From Pseudomonas syringae (GTDB lineage: Bacteria > Pseudomonadota > Gammaproteobacteria > Pseudomonadales > Pseudomonadaceae): a stretch of DNA of 64,000 bases. Below the pieces are notes generated by a model. The model was not told where the DNA came from. It made no database searches and saw only the letters and a program-made list of their open reading frames with translations. The stretch is from assembly GCF_001698815.1 (NCBI RefSeq), contig NZ_LGSI01000005.1, positions 50,688-114,687 of the forward strand, in the 5' to 3' direction. Positions 1-7,585 of the stretch are shown here, one piece after another. The translations under genes were made by a program, and so were the position numbers. Each line of letters opens with the position of its first letter. The stretch's first letter is position 1.

Positions 1-242
1 CGCCACTGCTGCATGCCGAGCAGATTCATGTGCCGGTGATTTTCTTCCAGGGCGAACTCGACGCCGTGGTCGTCCCGGAACAAACCCGCGCGATGCTCAA
101 AGCCCTGCAGGACAACGGTATCCCGGCCGAAGCCCACTTCTACCCGAACGAACGCCACGGCTTCCGCCAGGCAGCCAACCAGGCGGACGCGCTGGAAAAG
201 GAATGGGCGTTTTATCGGCGGGTGATCGACGGGCAGGGTTGA
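1..242 (+). CDS. C-terminal end of a prolyl oligopeptidase (S9) family hydrolase, partial
   Basis: The reading frame is open from the window edge to the TGA, so only the last ~79 residues of a larger enzyme are present. The fragment has the end of an alpha/beta-hydrolase catalytic domain. GELDAVVVPEQ fits the strand and loop that carry the catalytic Asp, and ERHGFRQ carries the catalytic His of S9 serine peptidases (dipeptidyl aminopeptidase / acylaminoacyl peptidase type). The nucleophile Ser lies upstream, outside the window. These enzymes cut short peptides, usually in the cytoplasm. The specific substrate cannot be inferred. The internal GTG at 30 is not the true start, because the frame continues upstream. 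Confidence 0.8.
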   Translation, partial: PLLHAEQIHVPVIFFQGELDAVVVPEQTRAMLKALQDNGIPAEAHFYPNERHGFRQAANQADALEKEWAFYRRVIDGQG

Positions 243-285
243 TTGCCGGCTCATATCGATCAAATGCCGAATTGAAAGGCAACCC

Positions 286-375
286 GTTGGAGCGAGGCTT
301 GCCCGCGAATCGTACTTCCAGTCGGCATCTTTATCGCCTGGGATAACGCCTTCGCGGGCAAGCCTCGCTCCAACG
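286..375. repeat. REP-type inverted repeat pair (GTTGGAGCGAGG family)
   Basis: Two convergent arms, GTTGGAGCGAGGCTTGCCCG and its complement CGGGCAAGCCTCGCTCCAAC, are separated by about 45 bases. Copies with the same arms recur through the window (for example 1031-1119, 11936-12023, 49790-49878, 51043-51130). Such paired palindromes are typical Pseudomonas REP/BIME elements. They can form transcript stem-loops after a gene end. Confidence 0.85.
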
Positions 376-402
376 GGAGTCAGCGGCGCTGCAGAGTATC
401 GG

Positions 403-477
403 TAGGAGCGAACTTGTTCGCGTGGCGTGAAATCGAGTGAAACCGGAACGACGCCTCGCCAACAAGTTGGCTCCTAC
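403..477. repeat. REP-type inverted repeat (GTAGGAGCGAAC / GTTGGCTCCTAC family)
   Basis: Outer arms GTAGGAGC and GCTCCTAC flank two smaller palindromes, AACTTGTTCGCG and CCAACAAGTTGG. The right arm overlaps the stop codon of the neighbouring DUF3077 gene, so the repeat supplies that gene's 3' end. A second copy of this family is at 23569-23644. Confidence 0.8.
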
Positions 478-734
478 AGCGATCGCGCGGGATTAGGCGA
501 ATCCGTCAACACCACCGACGCCTCGATCAAATGCCGGCTCATGTCGATCAGATGCTGAATCGCGCCATTCATAGAACGGCAGGTTTGCAGATCGGCATCC
601 GACGTTTCGGCAGACAAGGTCGAAGCGCTGGCGAGCAGATACACGGCTTGTTCGAGGGCGTGTTGCAGGGTGATGTTGGGTTGGACGAGAAAATGTCCGG
701 AATTGCAGCTGACAGGTGATAAACGTTTATTCAT
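474..734 (-). CDS. DUF3077-family small protein
   Basis: An 86-residue protein without signal peptide or membrane segment. The central part (FLVQPNITLQHALEQAVYLL, about residues 15-34) resembles the DUF3077 proteins common in Pseudomonas, which share a pattern of F-V-P-(x)-A-L-E-Q-A-(x)-L-L followed by a helical tail. Their function is unknown. The stop codon lies inside a REP repeat. The gene stands alone between repeats, with about 500 bases of gene-free DNA upstream. Family assignment is from memory of the motif, hence moderate confidence. Confidence 0.7.
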   Translation of the reverse strand: MNKRLSPVSCNSGHFLVQPNITLQHALEQAVYLLASASTLSAETSDADLQTCRSMNGAIQHLIDMSRHLIEASVVLTDSPNPARSL

Positions 735-1030
735 TTACAGACTCTCTCAAAGATCATGCCACCACCAATCACCGTCAAACGATTGGGTGGCAACTGTGTG
801 CAGGTTGACGGACCGGTGAGAGAAACCCGGCGCACCCGAAAGTGCCCCACACACAGCCGCCATAGACGTCCGTCTCGCGCAGACATGTGCACGAACGAAA
901 CGAAAGAGGCTGCGTTGGAAACTCTCAAAATCCAGGCCGTCAAACCCGATCACGGATGTGCCGTGATGCTGGCGAGGATAAGGAGAGATTAGGCGAGGGT
1001 CAACCAGAGAGGCCAGCGCAAAGGCGACCC

Positions 1031-1119
1031 GTTGGAGCGAGGCTTGCCCGCGAATCGTGCTTCCAGTCGACATCTTTATCGCCTGGGATAACGCCTTCGC
1101 GGGCAAGCCTCGCTCCAAC
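1031..1119. repeat. REP-type inverted repeat pair (GTTGGAGCGAGG family)
   Basis: Nearly identical to the copy at 286-375, including the spacer text around CATCTTTATCGCCTGGGATA. The two are therefore recent copies of one another rather than independently diverged family members. Confidence 0.85.
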
Positions 1120-1163
1120 GAGAGTCAGCGGTGCCTCGAACGTACGTAGCGCTGCAAGATTCT

Positions 1164-1250
1164 GTGGGAGCGAACTTGTTCGCGAAGGCGGTGTGTCAGG
1201 CCATGATGAGGTAACTGAACTGGTGCCTTCCCGGATGAATCCGGTCCCAC
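1164..1250. repeat. Degenerate REP-type pair
   Basis: The left arm GTGGGAGCGAACTTGTTCGCG contains its own palindrome. The right arm CCGGATGAATCCGGTCCCAC belongs to a different subfamily. Only the outer GTGGGA/TCCCAC pair matches, so this is a mosaic element. Confidence 0.55.
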
Positions 1251-1265
1251 GAAAGACAGGCGGTG

Positions 1266-1427
1266 TTACTTACGGCTGGCGATGATGTAGACCGCGTGAA
1301 TGATGCCCGGGAAGTAACCCAGCAGGGTCAGCAGGATGTTCAGCCAGAAGGCGCCAGCGAAACCGACTTGCATGAACACACCGACAGGTGGCAGCAGGAT
1401 GGCGAAAATAATACGAATGATGTCCAT
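1266..1427 (-). CDS. Pmp3/YqaE-family small membrane protein
   Basis: A 53-residue protein made almost entirely of two hydrophobic helices (about residues 3-22 and 27-49). It has the family pattern of a short N-terminus, ILLPPVGVFMQVG, and LNILLTLLGYFPGIIHAVY. Pmp3/YqaE/UPF0057 proteins sit in the cytoplasmic membrane and are often stress-induced; in yeast, Pmp3 influences membrane potential. The ATG at 1425-1427 is preceded by CTGGAG at good spacing. A longer frame that begins 13 codons upstream lacks family similarity and was not used. Monocistronic. Confidence 0.88.
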   Translation of the reverse strand: MDIIRIIFAILLPPVGVFMQVGFAGAFWLNILLTLLGYFPGIIHAVYIIASRK

Positions 1428-1532
1428 GGTGTAGCTCCAGATTAAAGCGGCTCTCATAAGCCACACAGCTAATCGACCTGCGACAAACGGCGGAGGTTCC
1501 CTAACCTCTGGCTACGAGCCATTACTGCATGT

Positions 1533-1568
1533 AAAAAAGCCCCGTGCCAAACGGATCCGGCACAGGGC
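1533..1568 (-). terminator. Rho-independent terminator after the aminotransferase gene
   Basis: Read on the minus strand, a 10-base stem (GCCCTGTGCC / GGCACGGGGC, one mismatch) with a 10-base loop is followed by TTTTTT. It lies about 40 bases past the stop codon of the gene that ends at 1608. Confidence 0.88.
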
Positions 1569-1607
1569 GACGCGCATATAACGCGAGACGGTTCGGAAAT
1601 TAGGGAC

Positions 1608-2819
1608 TCAGGCCAGCAAGCCTCGACTGGCCTTCAATTGGGCGGTTTTGACTCGACTCAATGCTCGGGCCAGCCGTTGCAGCATCTCGTCGACATTGGC
1701 CTGGCTAACGGTCAGCGCCGGGGAAAACCTCAGGCAATCCGGCTGCGGCGCATCGATCAACAAGCCCTCGGACTGCGCAGCCGCCACCACTTGCGCCGCC
1801 CGGTCCTGCTCCAGACTCAAGCCCCAGAGCAGGCCTTGGCCGCGCACTTCGCCGAGTCGAAAGCGCTGGGCAAGGCGCGTCAGCCCCTCGCGCATGTGCT
1901 CGCCGCAATCGCGAACCTGGCGCAGAAACTGCGGCTCCTGAACGCTGTGCAGCACGGTCAGGCCAGCGGCGATCATCAATGCATTGCCGTCAGCAGCGCC
2001 GGGAAACTCTGGGGCCTCAATGCAACATGCCGTGCCCCGAGCCAGCAGCGCCGCCAACGGCACACCACCGCCCAGGCCTTCGCCGAGGACGACGATATCG
2101 GCGCGCACGCCATAGGTGACTTCGCACAGCAAGCTGCCACAACGGCCAATACCGGTTTGGGTTTCGTCGAGAATCAACAGGATCCCGAGTTCCCGGCACA
2201 ACTTCTCCACGCCCTGCAGGTATTCATGAGTTGCCGCAATCACGCCGGCCTGACTCTGGATCGGTTCCAGCATGATCGCGACCGTCTGGGCGTCGACCGC
2301 CGCATGCAATGCGCCCAGGTCGTTGAACGGCACCTGATTGGCAACGGCGGTCGCGTGCATCCCGAGGCTGGCCGTGATGACTCCGCCAGCGCCACCGCGA
2401 TGCACCTCGCCCCACTTGCGGGCCAGCTCGATAGCACCTTCGCAGGCCTGACTGGCGCTGCTGAAGAACCAGGCCTGATCGCTGCGAGTGCTCAGACACA
2501 AGCGCCGCGCCAACTCCAGCCCGCTGCGATGCGAATGGCCGGGGCCGGGGCTGATCAATGTTTGCGCCTGAGCATTGAGCGCCTGGAGCAGGACCGCCGG
2601 GCTGTGGCCAAGGCTGTTGGCCGCGCCAGCCTGCATGAAATCCAGATACACGCGACCTTGCGCATCCCACATCCATGATCCTTGACCGCGTACGAATACC
2701 GGATCGCAGTGGTCGGGTCGCGACACTTTGCGCTCCTCAGGTTCGGTAACGTGCACGGATTGAATGCAGGGCAGTTCCTGCGCATCGACATTGTTGCGCA
2801 GTAGCCTGAACAGATTCAT
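1608..2819 (-). CDS. Class III aminotransferase homologue lacking the PLP lysine
   Basis: A 403-residue fold-type I aminotransferase-like protein of the acetylornithine/ornithine aminotransferase group. Family landmarks include LILDETQTGIGRCG (Asp218, which normally contacts the PLP pyridine nitrogen), LEPIQSQAG and DGNALMIAAG. The segment that normally reads L-x-K-(G/A)-(L/I)-G-G-G here reads LGEGLGGGVPLA: the lysine that forms the Schiff base with PLP is Glu247 (GAA at 2079-2081). The usual S-G-A/T-E-A phosphate loop is also altered, to SSASQACEGA at 120-129. The frame is intact. Classical transaminase activity is therefore unlikely; a regulatory, binding or altered catalytic role is possible. 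The gene is divergent from a LysR regulator 181 bases away, which suggests control by that protein. An argD/aruC name is not justified. Confidence 0.85.
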   Translation of the reverse strand: MNLFRLLRNNVDAQELPCIQSVHVTEPEERKVSRPDHCDPVFVRGQGSWMWDAQGRVYLDFMQAGAANSLGHSPAVLLQALNAQAQTLISPGPGHSHRSGLELARRLCLSTRSDQAWFFSSASQACEGAIELARKWGEVHRGGAGGVITASLGMHATAVANQVPFNDLGALHAAVDAQTVAIMLEPIQSQAGVIAATHEYLQGVEKLCRELGILLILDETQTGIGRCGSLLCEVTYGVRADIVVLGEGLGGGVPLAALLARGTACCIEAPEFPGAADGNALMIAAGLTVLHSVQEPQFLRQVRDCGEHMREGLTRLAQRFRLGEVRGQGLLWGLSLEQDRAAQVVAAAQSEGLLIDAPQPDCLRFSPALTVSQANVDEMLQRLARALSRVKTAQLKASRGLLA

Positions 2820-2869
2820 GGATGAAGTCCTTGGTTTTCACCAGGTTCTTGGTTTTTCGCTTTTCCTAT

Positions 2870-2890
2870 GTAAGCGATATCGTTTCTTAC
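2870..2890. promoter_or_regulatory. Candidate LysR-type operator
   Basis: A perfect interrupted palindrome GTAAG-N11-CTTAC with the T-N11-A layout typical of LysR-family binding sites. It lies midway between the divergent aminotransferase-like and LysR genes. Confidence 0.5.
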
Positions 2891-3000
2891 GCTGCTCATC
2901 GCGACTTCCGGCTCTGTGGCCCTTTGAATACGCGCTAGACTATGCCGTTTCCGGTTTTCCAGCCATTTCGATTTTCCAGCTTTTTCAATAAGGTTTACTT

Positions 3001-3912
3001 ATGGATTTTCGCCAACTGCGCTATTTCGTCGCGGTCTACGAAGAGGGCCACGTGGGGCGCGCCGCAGAACGACTTTCCCTGTCGCAGCCTGCGCTGTCGC
3101 AACAAATTCGCCATCTGGAAGATAGCCTGGACGTCAGCCTGTTCGAGCGCAGCAGCAAACGCCTGTTGCCCACTCTCGCGGCGCATACGCTGTACAACCA
3201 CGCCGTGCCACTGCTCGATGGTCTGCAGCAGGCCCGCGAAGCCTTGCGCAATTTCAAGGGGCAGTCGTTGCGCACCTTGGCGATTGGTGTGCTGCAAACC
3301 GTGCATTCCGGCCTTGTTCCGCAAATGCTCGAACGCGTGCGAACGGCCCAGCCGCATCTGGTGGTGCAAATCTATGAGCTGAGCGGGATGGAAGTCGAAC
3401 GACGGCTGCTCAATGGCTCGCTGGACATTGGCATCAGCTACTTGCCGCCGCGCCAACCGGGATTGCATGGCCTGCCGCTGTATGAGGATGAATTGAAACT
3501 GGTGATCCCGGCCGATCATCCACTGCGCGAATTCAAGAAAGTCTCACTGGCCCAGGCCGCAGAGCTGCCGATGTTGCTGCTCGGCGAAGAGTTTCAGGTG
3601 CGACAGATCTGGCAGACACAACTGGCCAACCTCGGGCGACGGGCACATGTGCAGGCCGAGTTGAACAATATGACGGGGATTCTCGACAGCCTGGCGCATA
3701 CCAGACTGGTGACGGTATTACCGGGCAGAGCGCAGCACCTTCAGGAAAACACCGAGCTGCTGTGGAAACCCCTGAGCGAACCACGCGTGCCGCTCAAAGT
3801 CGGGCTGGTGTATCGCGATGCACAGCGGCAACAGGCCACGCTGGAGTTGTTGCAGAGGGTATTGGCAGAGGCGTTGCAGACCAATCGTGGCGAGACGCCC
3901 GGCGAGCACTGA
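3001..3912 (+). CDS. LysR-family transcriptional regulator
   Basis: A 303-residue LysR protein. Residues 1-60 form the winged helix-turn-helix (MDFRQLRYFVAVYEEGHVGR, then LSQPALSQQIRHLE). Residues ~90-300 form the periplasmic-binding-protein-like effector domain. The effector domain resembles the CynR-type group (GLHGLPLYEDELKLVIPADH), but the ligand cannot be read from sequence. It is divergent from the lysine-less aminotransferase homologue, with a GTAAG-N11-CTTAC box between them, so that gene is its most likely target. The ATG at 3001 starts the conserved MDFRQLRYF motif directly. Confidence 0.92.
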   Translation: MDFRQLRYFVAVYEEGHVGRAAERLSLSQPALSQQIRHLEDSLDVSLFERSSKRLLPTLAAHTLYNHAVPLLDGLQQAREALRNFKGQSLRTLAIGVLQTVHSGLVPQMLERVRTAQPHLVVQIYELSGMEVERRLLNGSLDIGISYLPPRQPGLHGLPLYEDELKLVIPADHPLREFKKVSLAQAAELPMLLLGEEFQVRQIWQTQLANLGRRAHVQAELNNMTGILDSLAHTRLVTVLPGRAQHLQENTELLWKPLSEPRVPLKVGLVYRDAQRQQATLELLQRVLAEALQTNRGETPGEH

Positions 3913-3970
3913 ATTGCGGACATTCAGGTTGTTTGAAGAACGTAGTAGTTTTCAAATGACCTGAAAAAGA

Positions 3971-3993
3971 AAACCCCGCCGAAGCGGGGCTTT
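3971..3993. terminator. Compact GC hairpin, probable bidirectional terminator
   Basis: Stem CCCCGC / GCGGGG with a short CGAA-type loop and A/T-rich flanks on both sides. On the minus strand it is followed by TTTTCTTTTT, on the plus strand by TTTA. It lies 60 bases after lysR and about 190 bases past the convergent acyl-CoA dehydrogenase. Confidence 0.7.
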
Positions 3994-4179
3994 ACAGACT
4001 GTTTCCCTGACATCCATTTCTTCCCGCCATCCTGGCAGGCATCCCTACGTGTCCCTGTTATGTCTTGGTGCGCTTCCTGCGCTACGTCCATGGATTTAGA
4101 TTAACTTTGGATCCAGTTGGGCGATATGGCCAATCAGCACCAGGACATGTAAGCAAATGCTTACACGCTGTAGGCTGCG

Positions 4180-5958
4180 TCAGAATTGCGACGCCTCCAA
4201 AAGGAACAGCGATTCGCTGCCTGCTTTTACCGACGCGCTCAACGAATGAATACGCGGCAGCAGACGGGCAAAATAGAAGCGTGCGGTACCCAGTTTGCTG
4301 GCGTAGAAGTCGTCCTGAACCTCTTTGCCCGACGCGGCCTTGGCCATCATCGCCCACATGTAGGCATAGGCGGTGTAACCAAATACATGCAGGTATTCCA
4401 CCGACGCCGCGCCGATTTCGTTGGCGTTGGTACGCGCGCGATCCACGACCCAATGCGTCAGTTCGTCCAGCGTATCCAGGGCGGCGCTCAATGGCTGGGT
4501 GAACTCGCTCTGGGAAGCGTCGGAGCCGGCAATGAACTGGCGGATTTCATCGGCGAACAGTTGGTAATACGCGCCGCCGTTGGCGACGACCTTGCGACCC
4601 ATCAGGTCCAGGGCCTGAATACCGTTGGTGCCTTCGTAGATTTGCGTGATGCGCACGTCGCGCACCAGTTGCTCCTGGCCCCATTCGCGAATATAGCCGT
4701 GGCCGCCGAAAACCTGCTGGCCGTGGATCGTGGTTTCCAGACCCAGATCAGTCAGGAAGGCCTTGGCCACCGGTGTCAGCAGGGCGACCAGATCGTCAGC
4801 GCGCTGGCGGGCAGCGTCGTCTTCGCTGAACTTGGCGATGTCCAACTGGTTCGCAACATAGGTCGAAAAAGCCCGGCCGCCTTCGTTACTGGCTTTCATG
4901 GTCAACAACATGCGACGCACATCCGGGTGGACGATGATCGGGTCGGCGATCTTGTCCTTTTGCTGCGCGCCGGTGGGTGAACGGCTTTGCAGGCGATCAC
5001 GGGCGTAGTCGACAGCGTTCTGATAAGAGCGCTCGCCGGACGCCAACCCTTGAATACCAACGCCGAGACGCTCGTAGTTCATCATGGTGAACATCGCCGC
5101 CAGGCCTTTGTTCGGCTCGCCGATCAGGTAGCCAACCGCGTCATCGAAGTTCATCACGCAGGTGGCGGATGCCTGAATGCCCATCTTGTGTTCAATGGAA
5201 CCGCAGGCAACGGTGTTGCGCGCGCCGAGGCTGCCGTCGGCGTTGACCATGTACTTGGGCACCAGGAACAGCGAGATGCCTTTCGGGCCAGCCGGTGCGT
5301 CCGGAAGTTTGGCCAGCACCAGATGAATGATGTTTTCGGTGAGGTCGTGTTCGCCGCCGGTAATAAATATTTTGCTGCCGGTCACTTTGTAGGAACCATC
5401 GCCTTGCGGTTCGGCCTTGGTGCGGATAATCCCCAGATCGGTGCCGGCGTGGGCCTCGGTAAGGCACATCGAACCACACCAGATGCCCGCGTACATGTTG
5501 GGCAGATACGTAGCCTTCAGCTCTTCAGTGGCGTGGGCGTTGATCGACACGCAGGCACCGGAGGTCAGCATCGGATACAGGCCGAACGCCAGGGTCGCGG
5601 AGTTGAGCATTTCCTCGACCTGGGCCGAGACCGCCTTGGGCATGCCCATGCCGCCGAATTCCGGGTTGCCGCCAACGCCGACCCAACCGCCTTCGGCATA
5701 GGTTTGATAGGCCTGCACGAATCCGGCTGGCGTGGTGACCACGGTGTCCTTCCAGTGGCAGCCTTCTTCATCGCCATTGCGGCTCAGTGGCGCAATGCTC
5801 TTGCTGATGACTTTGCCAGCTTCTTCGAGGATCGCTTCGACGGTTTCAGCATCGACAGTTTCGGCCAAGGCCGGGAGCTGCGCCCAGAGGCGGGAAACGT
5901 CGAAGACTTCGTTGAGGACGAAACGCATATCGCGCAGCGGAGCTTTGTAGTCAGCCAT
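4180..5958 (-). CDS. Acyl-CoA dehydrogenase (C-terminal bacterial-type extension)
   Basis: A 592-residue FAD enzyme catalysing the first step of beta-oxidation (acyl-CoA to trans-2-enoyl-CoA). The first ~32 residues ([19 protein letters not shown]) are the short N-terminal domain of this subfamily. Then come the central beta domain (MCLTEAHAGTDLG, ITGGEHD) and the helical C-domain with IYEGTNGIQALDLMGRK, where Glu442 fits the catalytic base. About 120 extra C-terminal residues match the bacterial acyl-CoA dehydrogenase C-terminal domain. The chosen ATG follows GCGAGG; a frame extending 40 codons upstream lacks family similarity. It forms a pair with 8329-10134, as in P. aeruginosa PA0506/PA0508 and P. 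putida PP_0368/PP_0370. Chain-length preference (aliphatic or phenylacyl) is not decidable here. Confidence 0.93.
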   Translation of the reverse strand: MADYKAPLRDMRFVLNEVFDVSRLWAQLPALAETVDAETVEAILEEAGKVISKSIAPLSRNGDEEGCHWKDTVVTTPAGFVQAYQTYAEGGWVGVGGNPEFGGMGMPKAVSAQVEEMLNSATLAFGLYPMLTSGACVSINAHATEELKATYLPNMYAGIWCGSMCLTEAHAGTDLGIIRTKAEPQGDGSYKVTGSKIFITGGEHDLTENIIHLVLAKLPDAPAGPKGISLFLVPKYMVNADGSLGARNTVACGSIEHKMGIQASATCVMNFDDAVGYLIGEPNKGLAAMFTMMNYERLGVGIQGLASGERSYQNAVDYARDRLQSRSPTGAQQKDKIADPIIVHPDVRRMLLTMKASNEGGRAFSTYVANQLDIAKFSEDDAARQRADDLVALLTPVAKAFLTDLGLETTIHGQQVFGGHGYIREWGQEQLVRDVRITQIYEGTNGIQALDLMGRKVVANGGAYYQLFADEIRQFIAGSDASQSEFTQPLSAALDTLDELTHWVVDRARTNANEIGAASVEYLHVFGYTAYAYMWAMMAKAASGKEVQDDFYASKLGTARFYFARLLPRIHSLSASVKAGSESLFLLEASQF

Positions 5959-6081
5959 GGCAAACCTCGCAAGAACAGGAGCAGTACGCCTGAAAGAGTG
6001 ATCCGCAGACGCTGTGCGGACCTCGGTATCGATTGGGCTGAAGTGTAACTGAACACCGGGAGCGACACATAGGGTCAACTC

Positions 6082-6107
6082 GTGACTATTAATAATGCTT
6101 TAGTCAC
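6082..6107. promoter_or_regulatory. Perfect dyad upstream of acyl-CoA dehydrogenase
   Basis: GTGACTA-N12-TAGTCAC, with an AT-rich centre, 124 bases before the start codon. The form suits a dimeric repressor or activator. It is not a PsrA-type motif, so I assign no regulator. Confidence 0.35.
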
Positions 6108-6173
6108 ATATTTCTTGCGGACGAAAAAAACGCGGCGCTCGTCAGTCACCGTGCCTTGGGAACACCCGTGGGA

Positions 6174-7472
6174 TCAGCCCGCCGCGCCGACCATGCGTAC
6201 CGCGCCGCGTTTGTTGACGTTGCCATTGGACATCACACAGTTGCGGCCAGCACCTTTGGCGGCATACAGCGCCTGGTCGGCGGTCTTGAGCACTTCTTCC
6301 GGCGTGCGATGCTCCGGCTGACGTTCAGCGACGCCAATGCTGATGGTTACTGACACGCTGGAAGCCTGGGCCGCACCCCGGCGCTGACGACCTTGCTGGT
6401 CGTCTTGAGGTCGGTTGTCATTGTTGCGCAACAGAATGTCGTAGTTGGCGATGGACTCGCGGATCGCTTCCAGATGCGGCAGGCATTCTTCCAGCGTCTT
6501 GGCAGCGAAGACGATGGCGAATTCTTCACCGCCATAGCGATAAGCCTTGCCGCCGCCGCTGGTGATCTTCGACAGCTTGCTGGCCACCAGTCGCAGCACC
6601 TGATCGCCAACGTCGTGGCCGTGAGTGTCGTTGAATTTCTTGAAGTGATCGACGTCGCCCATCGCCAGCACATAGTTGCGACCCAGGCGCTGCATCCGCT
6701 CGTTGAGCGCGCGCCGCCCCGGCAGGCCGGTCAGTTCGTCGCGGAAGGCCATTTGATAGGCCTCGTGAGCCACCGCCGCCGCAATCATCAACATCACCTG
6801 GCTGCACAGGATGTTCAGGGTAAACGGCAGAATGAAGGTTTTCGGCAACGCCCAGAGCAGTCCGACCAAGCCGACCAGCTGCGCGGCATGCAGCGGCCTC
6901 GGTTTACGCACGTACTGCACGACCAACAGGCTGAAAGTGATCAGGAACATCAGGTAAGAAAGCTGGATCAGGCTCATCCACGCGCCATGCAGCGCGGGCC
7001 AACGGATCTCGGCGAGCCAGCGGAGCACGGTGTCCGGATAACTTTGCTCCAGCCCCAGCGCAACCGCGCCCACCGCAAGCAGCACCGCGAGCCGGGCAAT
7101 CATGTCCTGGAAAAGATGCGTGCGTTCTTCCCAGGCGGCGTACACGCCGAACATCAACGGCAGCAGCAGGCACACCAGATGAAAGACCACCGCCGCGTCT
7201 TCGCGCACCTTGCCGAAATCGCGGAAATAATCGGTCTGGGTGTCGAGCAGGAAGTAGGCAATGTAGACGGTGATCATCAGAAACAGCTCACGCTGCCGTC
7301 GATAAACCCCGCAATACGCGCCGCCGAGCAACAGCACCAGTGTCGGCAGAACGTTGAACAAGGAGGTAAAAAATACGTTCAAATCCTTAACGTACGCAGC
7401 CGCAAGCCCCGCAAGCAGCAATACCAGCGATGGCAGGAAATGGCTAAGACGTAGAGATGAAGAACGCAGCAA
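6174..7472 (-). CDS. Membrane diguanylate cyclase (GGDEF)
   Basis: A 432-residue protein with about seven or eight hydrophobic segments in residues 8-225 (membrane sensory part) and a GGDEF domain from ~230. Visible cyclase motifs are DELTGLPGRRALN, DVDHFKKFND and RYGGEEF (GGEEF at 304-308, an active-site variant), so it should make cyclic di-GMP. The five-residue-upstream position that holds the RxxD inhibitory site in many cyclases is not RxxD here (SGGGKAYRY precedes GGEEF), so product inhibition through an I-site is not expected. The start is TTG at 7470-7472 with GGAG eight bases upstream; no ATG fits. It sits between two acyl-CoA dehydrogenase genes on the same strand, an arrangement also seen in P. 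putida (PP_0369). Confidence 0.92.
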   Translation of the reverse strand: MLRSSSLRLSHFLPSLVLLLAGLAAAYVKDLNVFFTSLFNVLPTLVLLLGGAYCGVYRRQRELFLMITVYIAYFLLDTQTDYFRDFGKVREDAAVVFHLVCLLLPLMFGVYAAWEERTHLFQDMIARLAVLLAVGAVALGLEQSYPDTVLRWLAEIRWPALHGAWMSLIQLSYLMFLITFSLLVVQYVRKPRPLHAAQLVGLVGLLWALPKTFILPFTLNILCSQVMLMIAAAVAHEAYQMAFRDELTGLPGRRALNERMQRLGRNYVLAMGDVDHFKKFNDTHGHDVGDQVLRLVASKLSKITSGGGKAYRYGGEEFAIVFAAKTLEECLPHLEAIRESIANYDILLRNNDNRPQDDQQGRQRRGAAQASSVSVTISIGVAERQPEHRTPEEVLKTADQALYAAKGAGRNCVMSNGNVNKRGAVRMVGAAG

Positions 7473-7585
7473 AGTGAATGTCTCCTACCCGGCATGGGCA
7501 AAGATCTCAGTTGATGGCATTGTGCCCTCATAACCAGATAGCAGGCTACTTTCTTTAACGGCAGGAGATGGGAAAGGTTTATTAA

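Larger units (their letters stand above)
735..1265. other. Gene-free stretch with two repeat elements
   Basis: Several open frames cross this stretch on both strands, but they are rich in Arg, Pro and Cys, lack ribosome binding sites and run through REP repeats. The only structure I can support is the REP pair at 1031-1119 and a looser pair at 1164-1250. I see nothing else. Confidence 0.6.

Noticed and set aside
1608..2819. Functional acetylornithine aminotransferase (argD/aruC)
   Set aside because: The PLP lysine is replaced by Glu and the phosphate loop is altered, so the enzyme name would be misleading.
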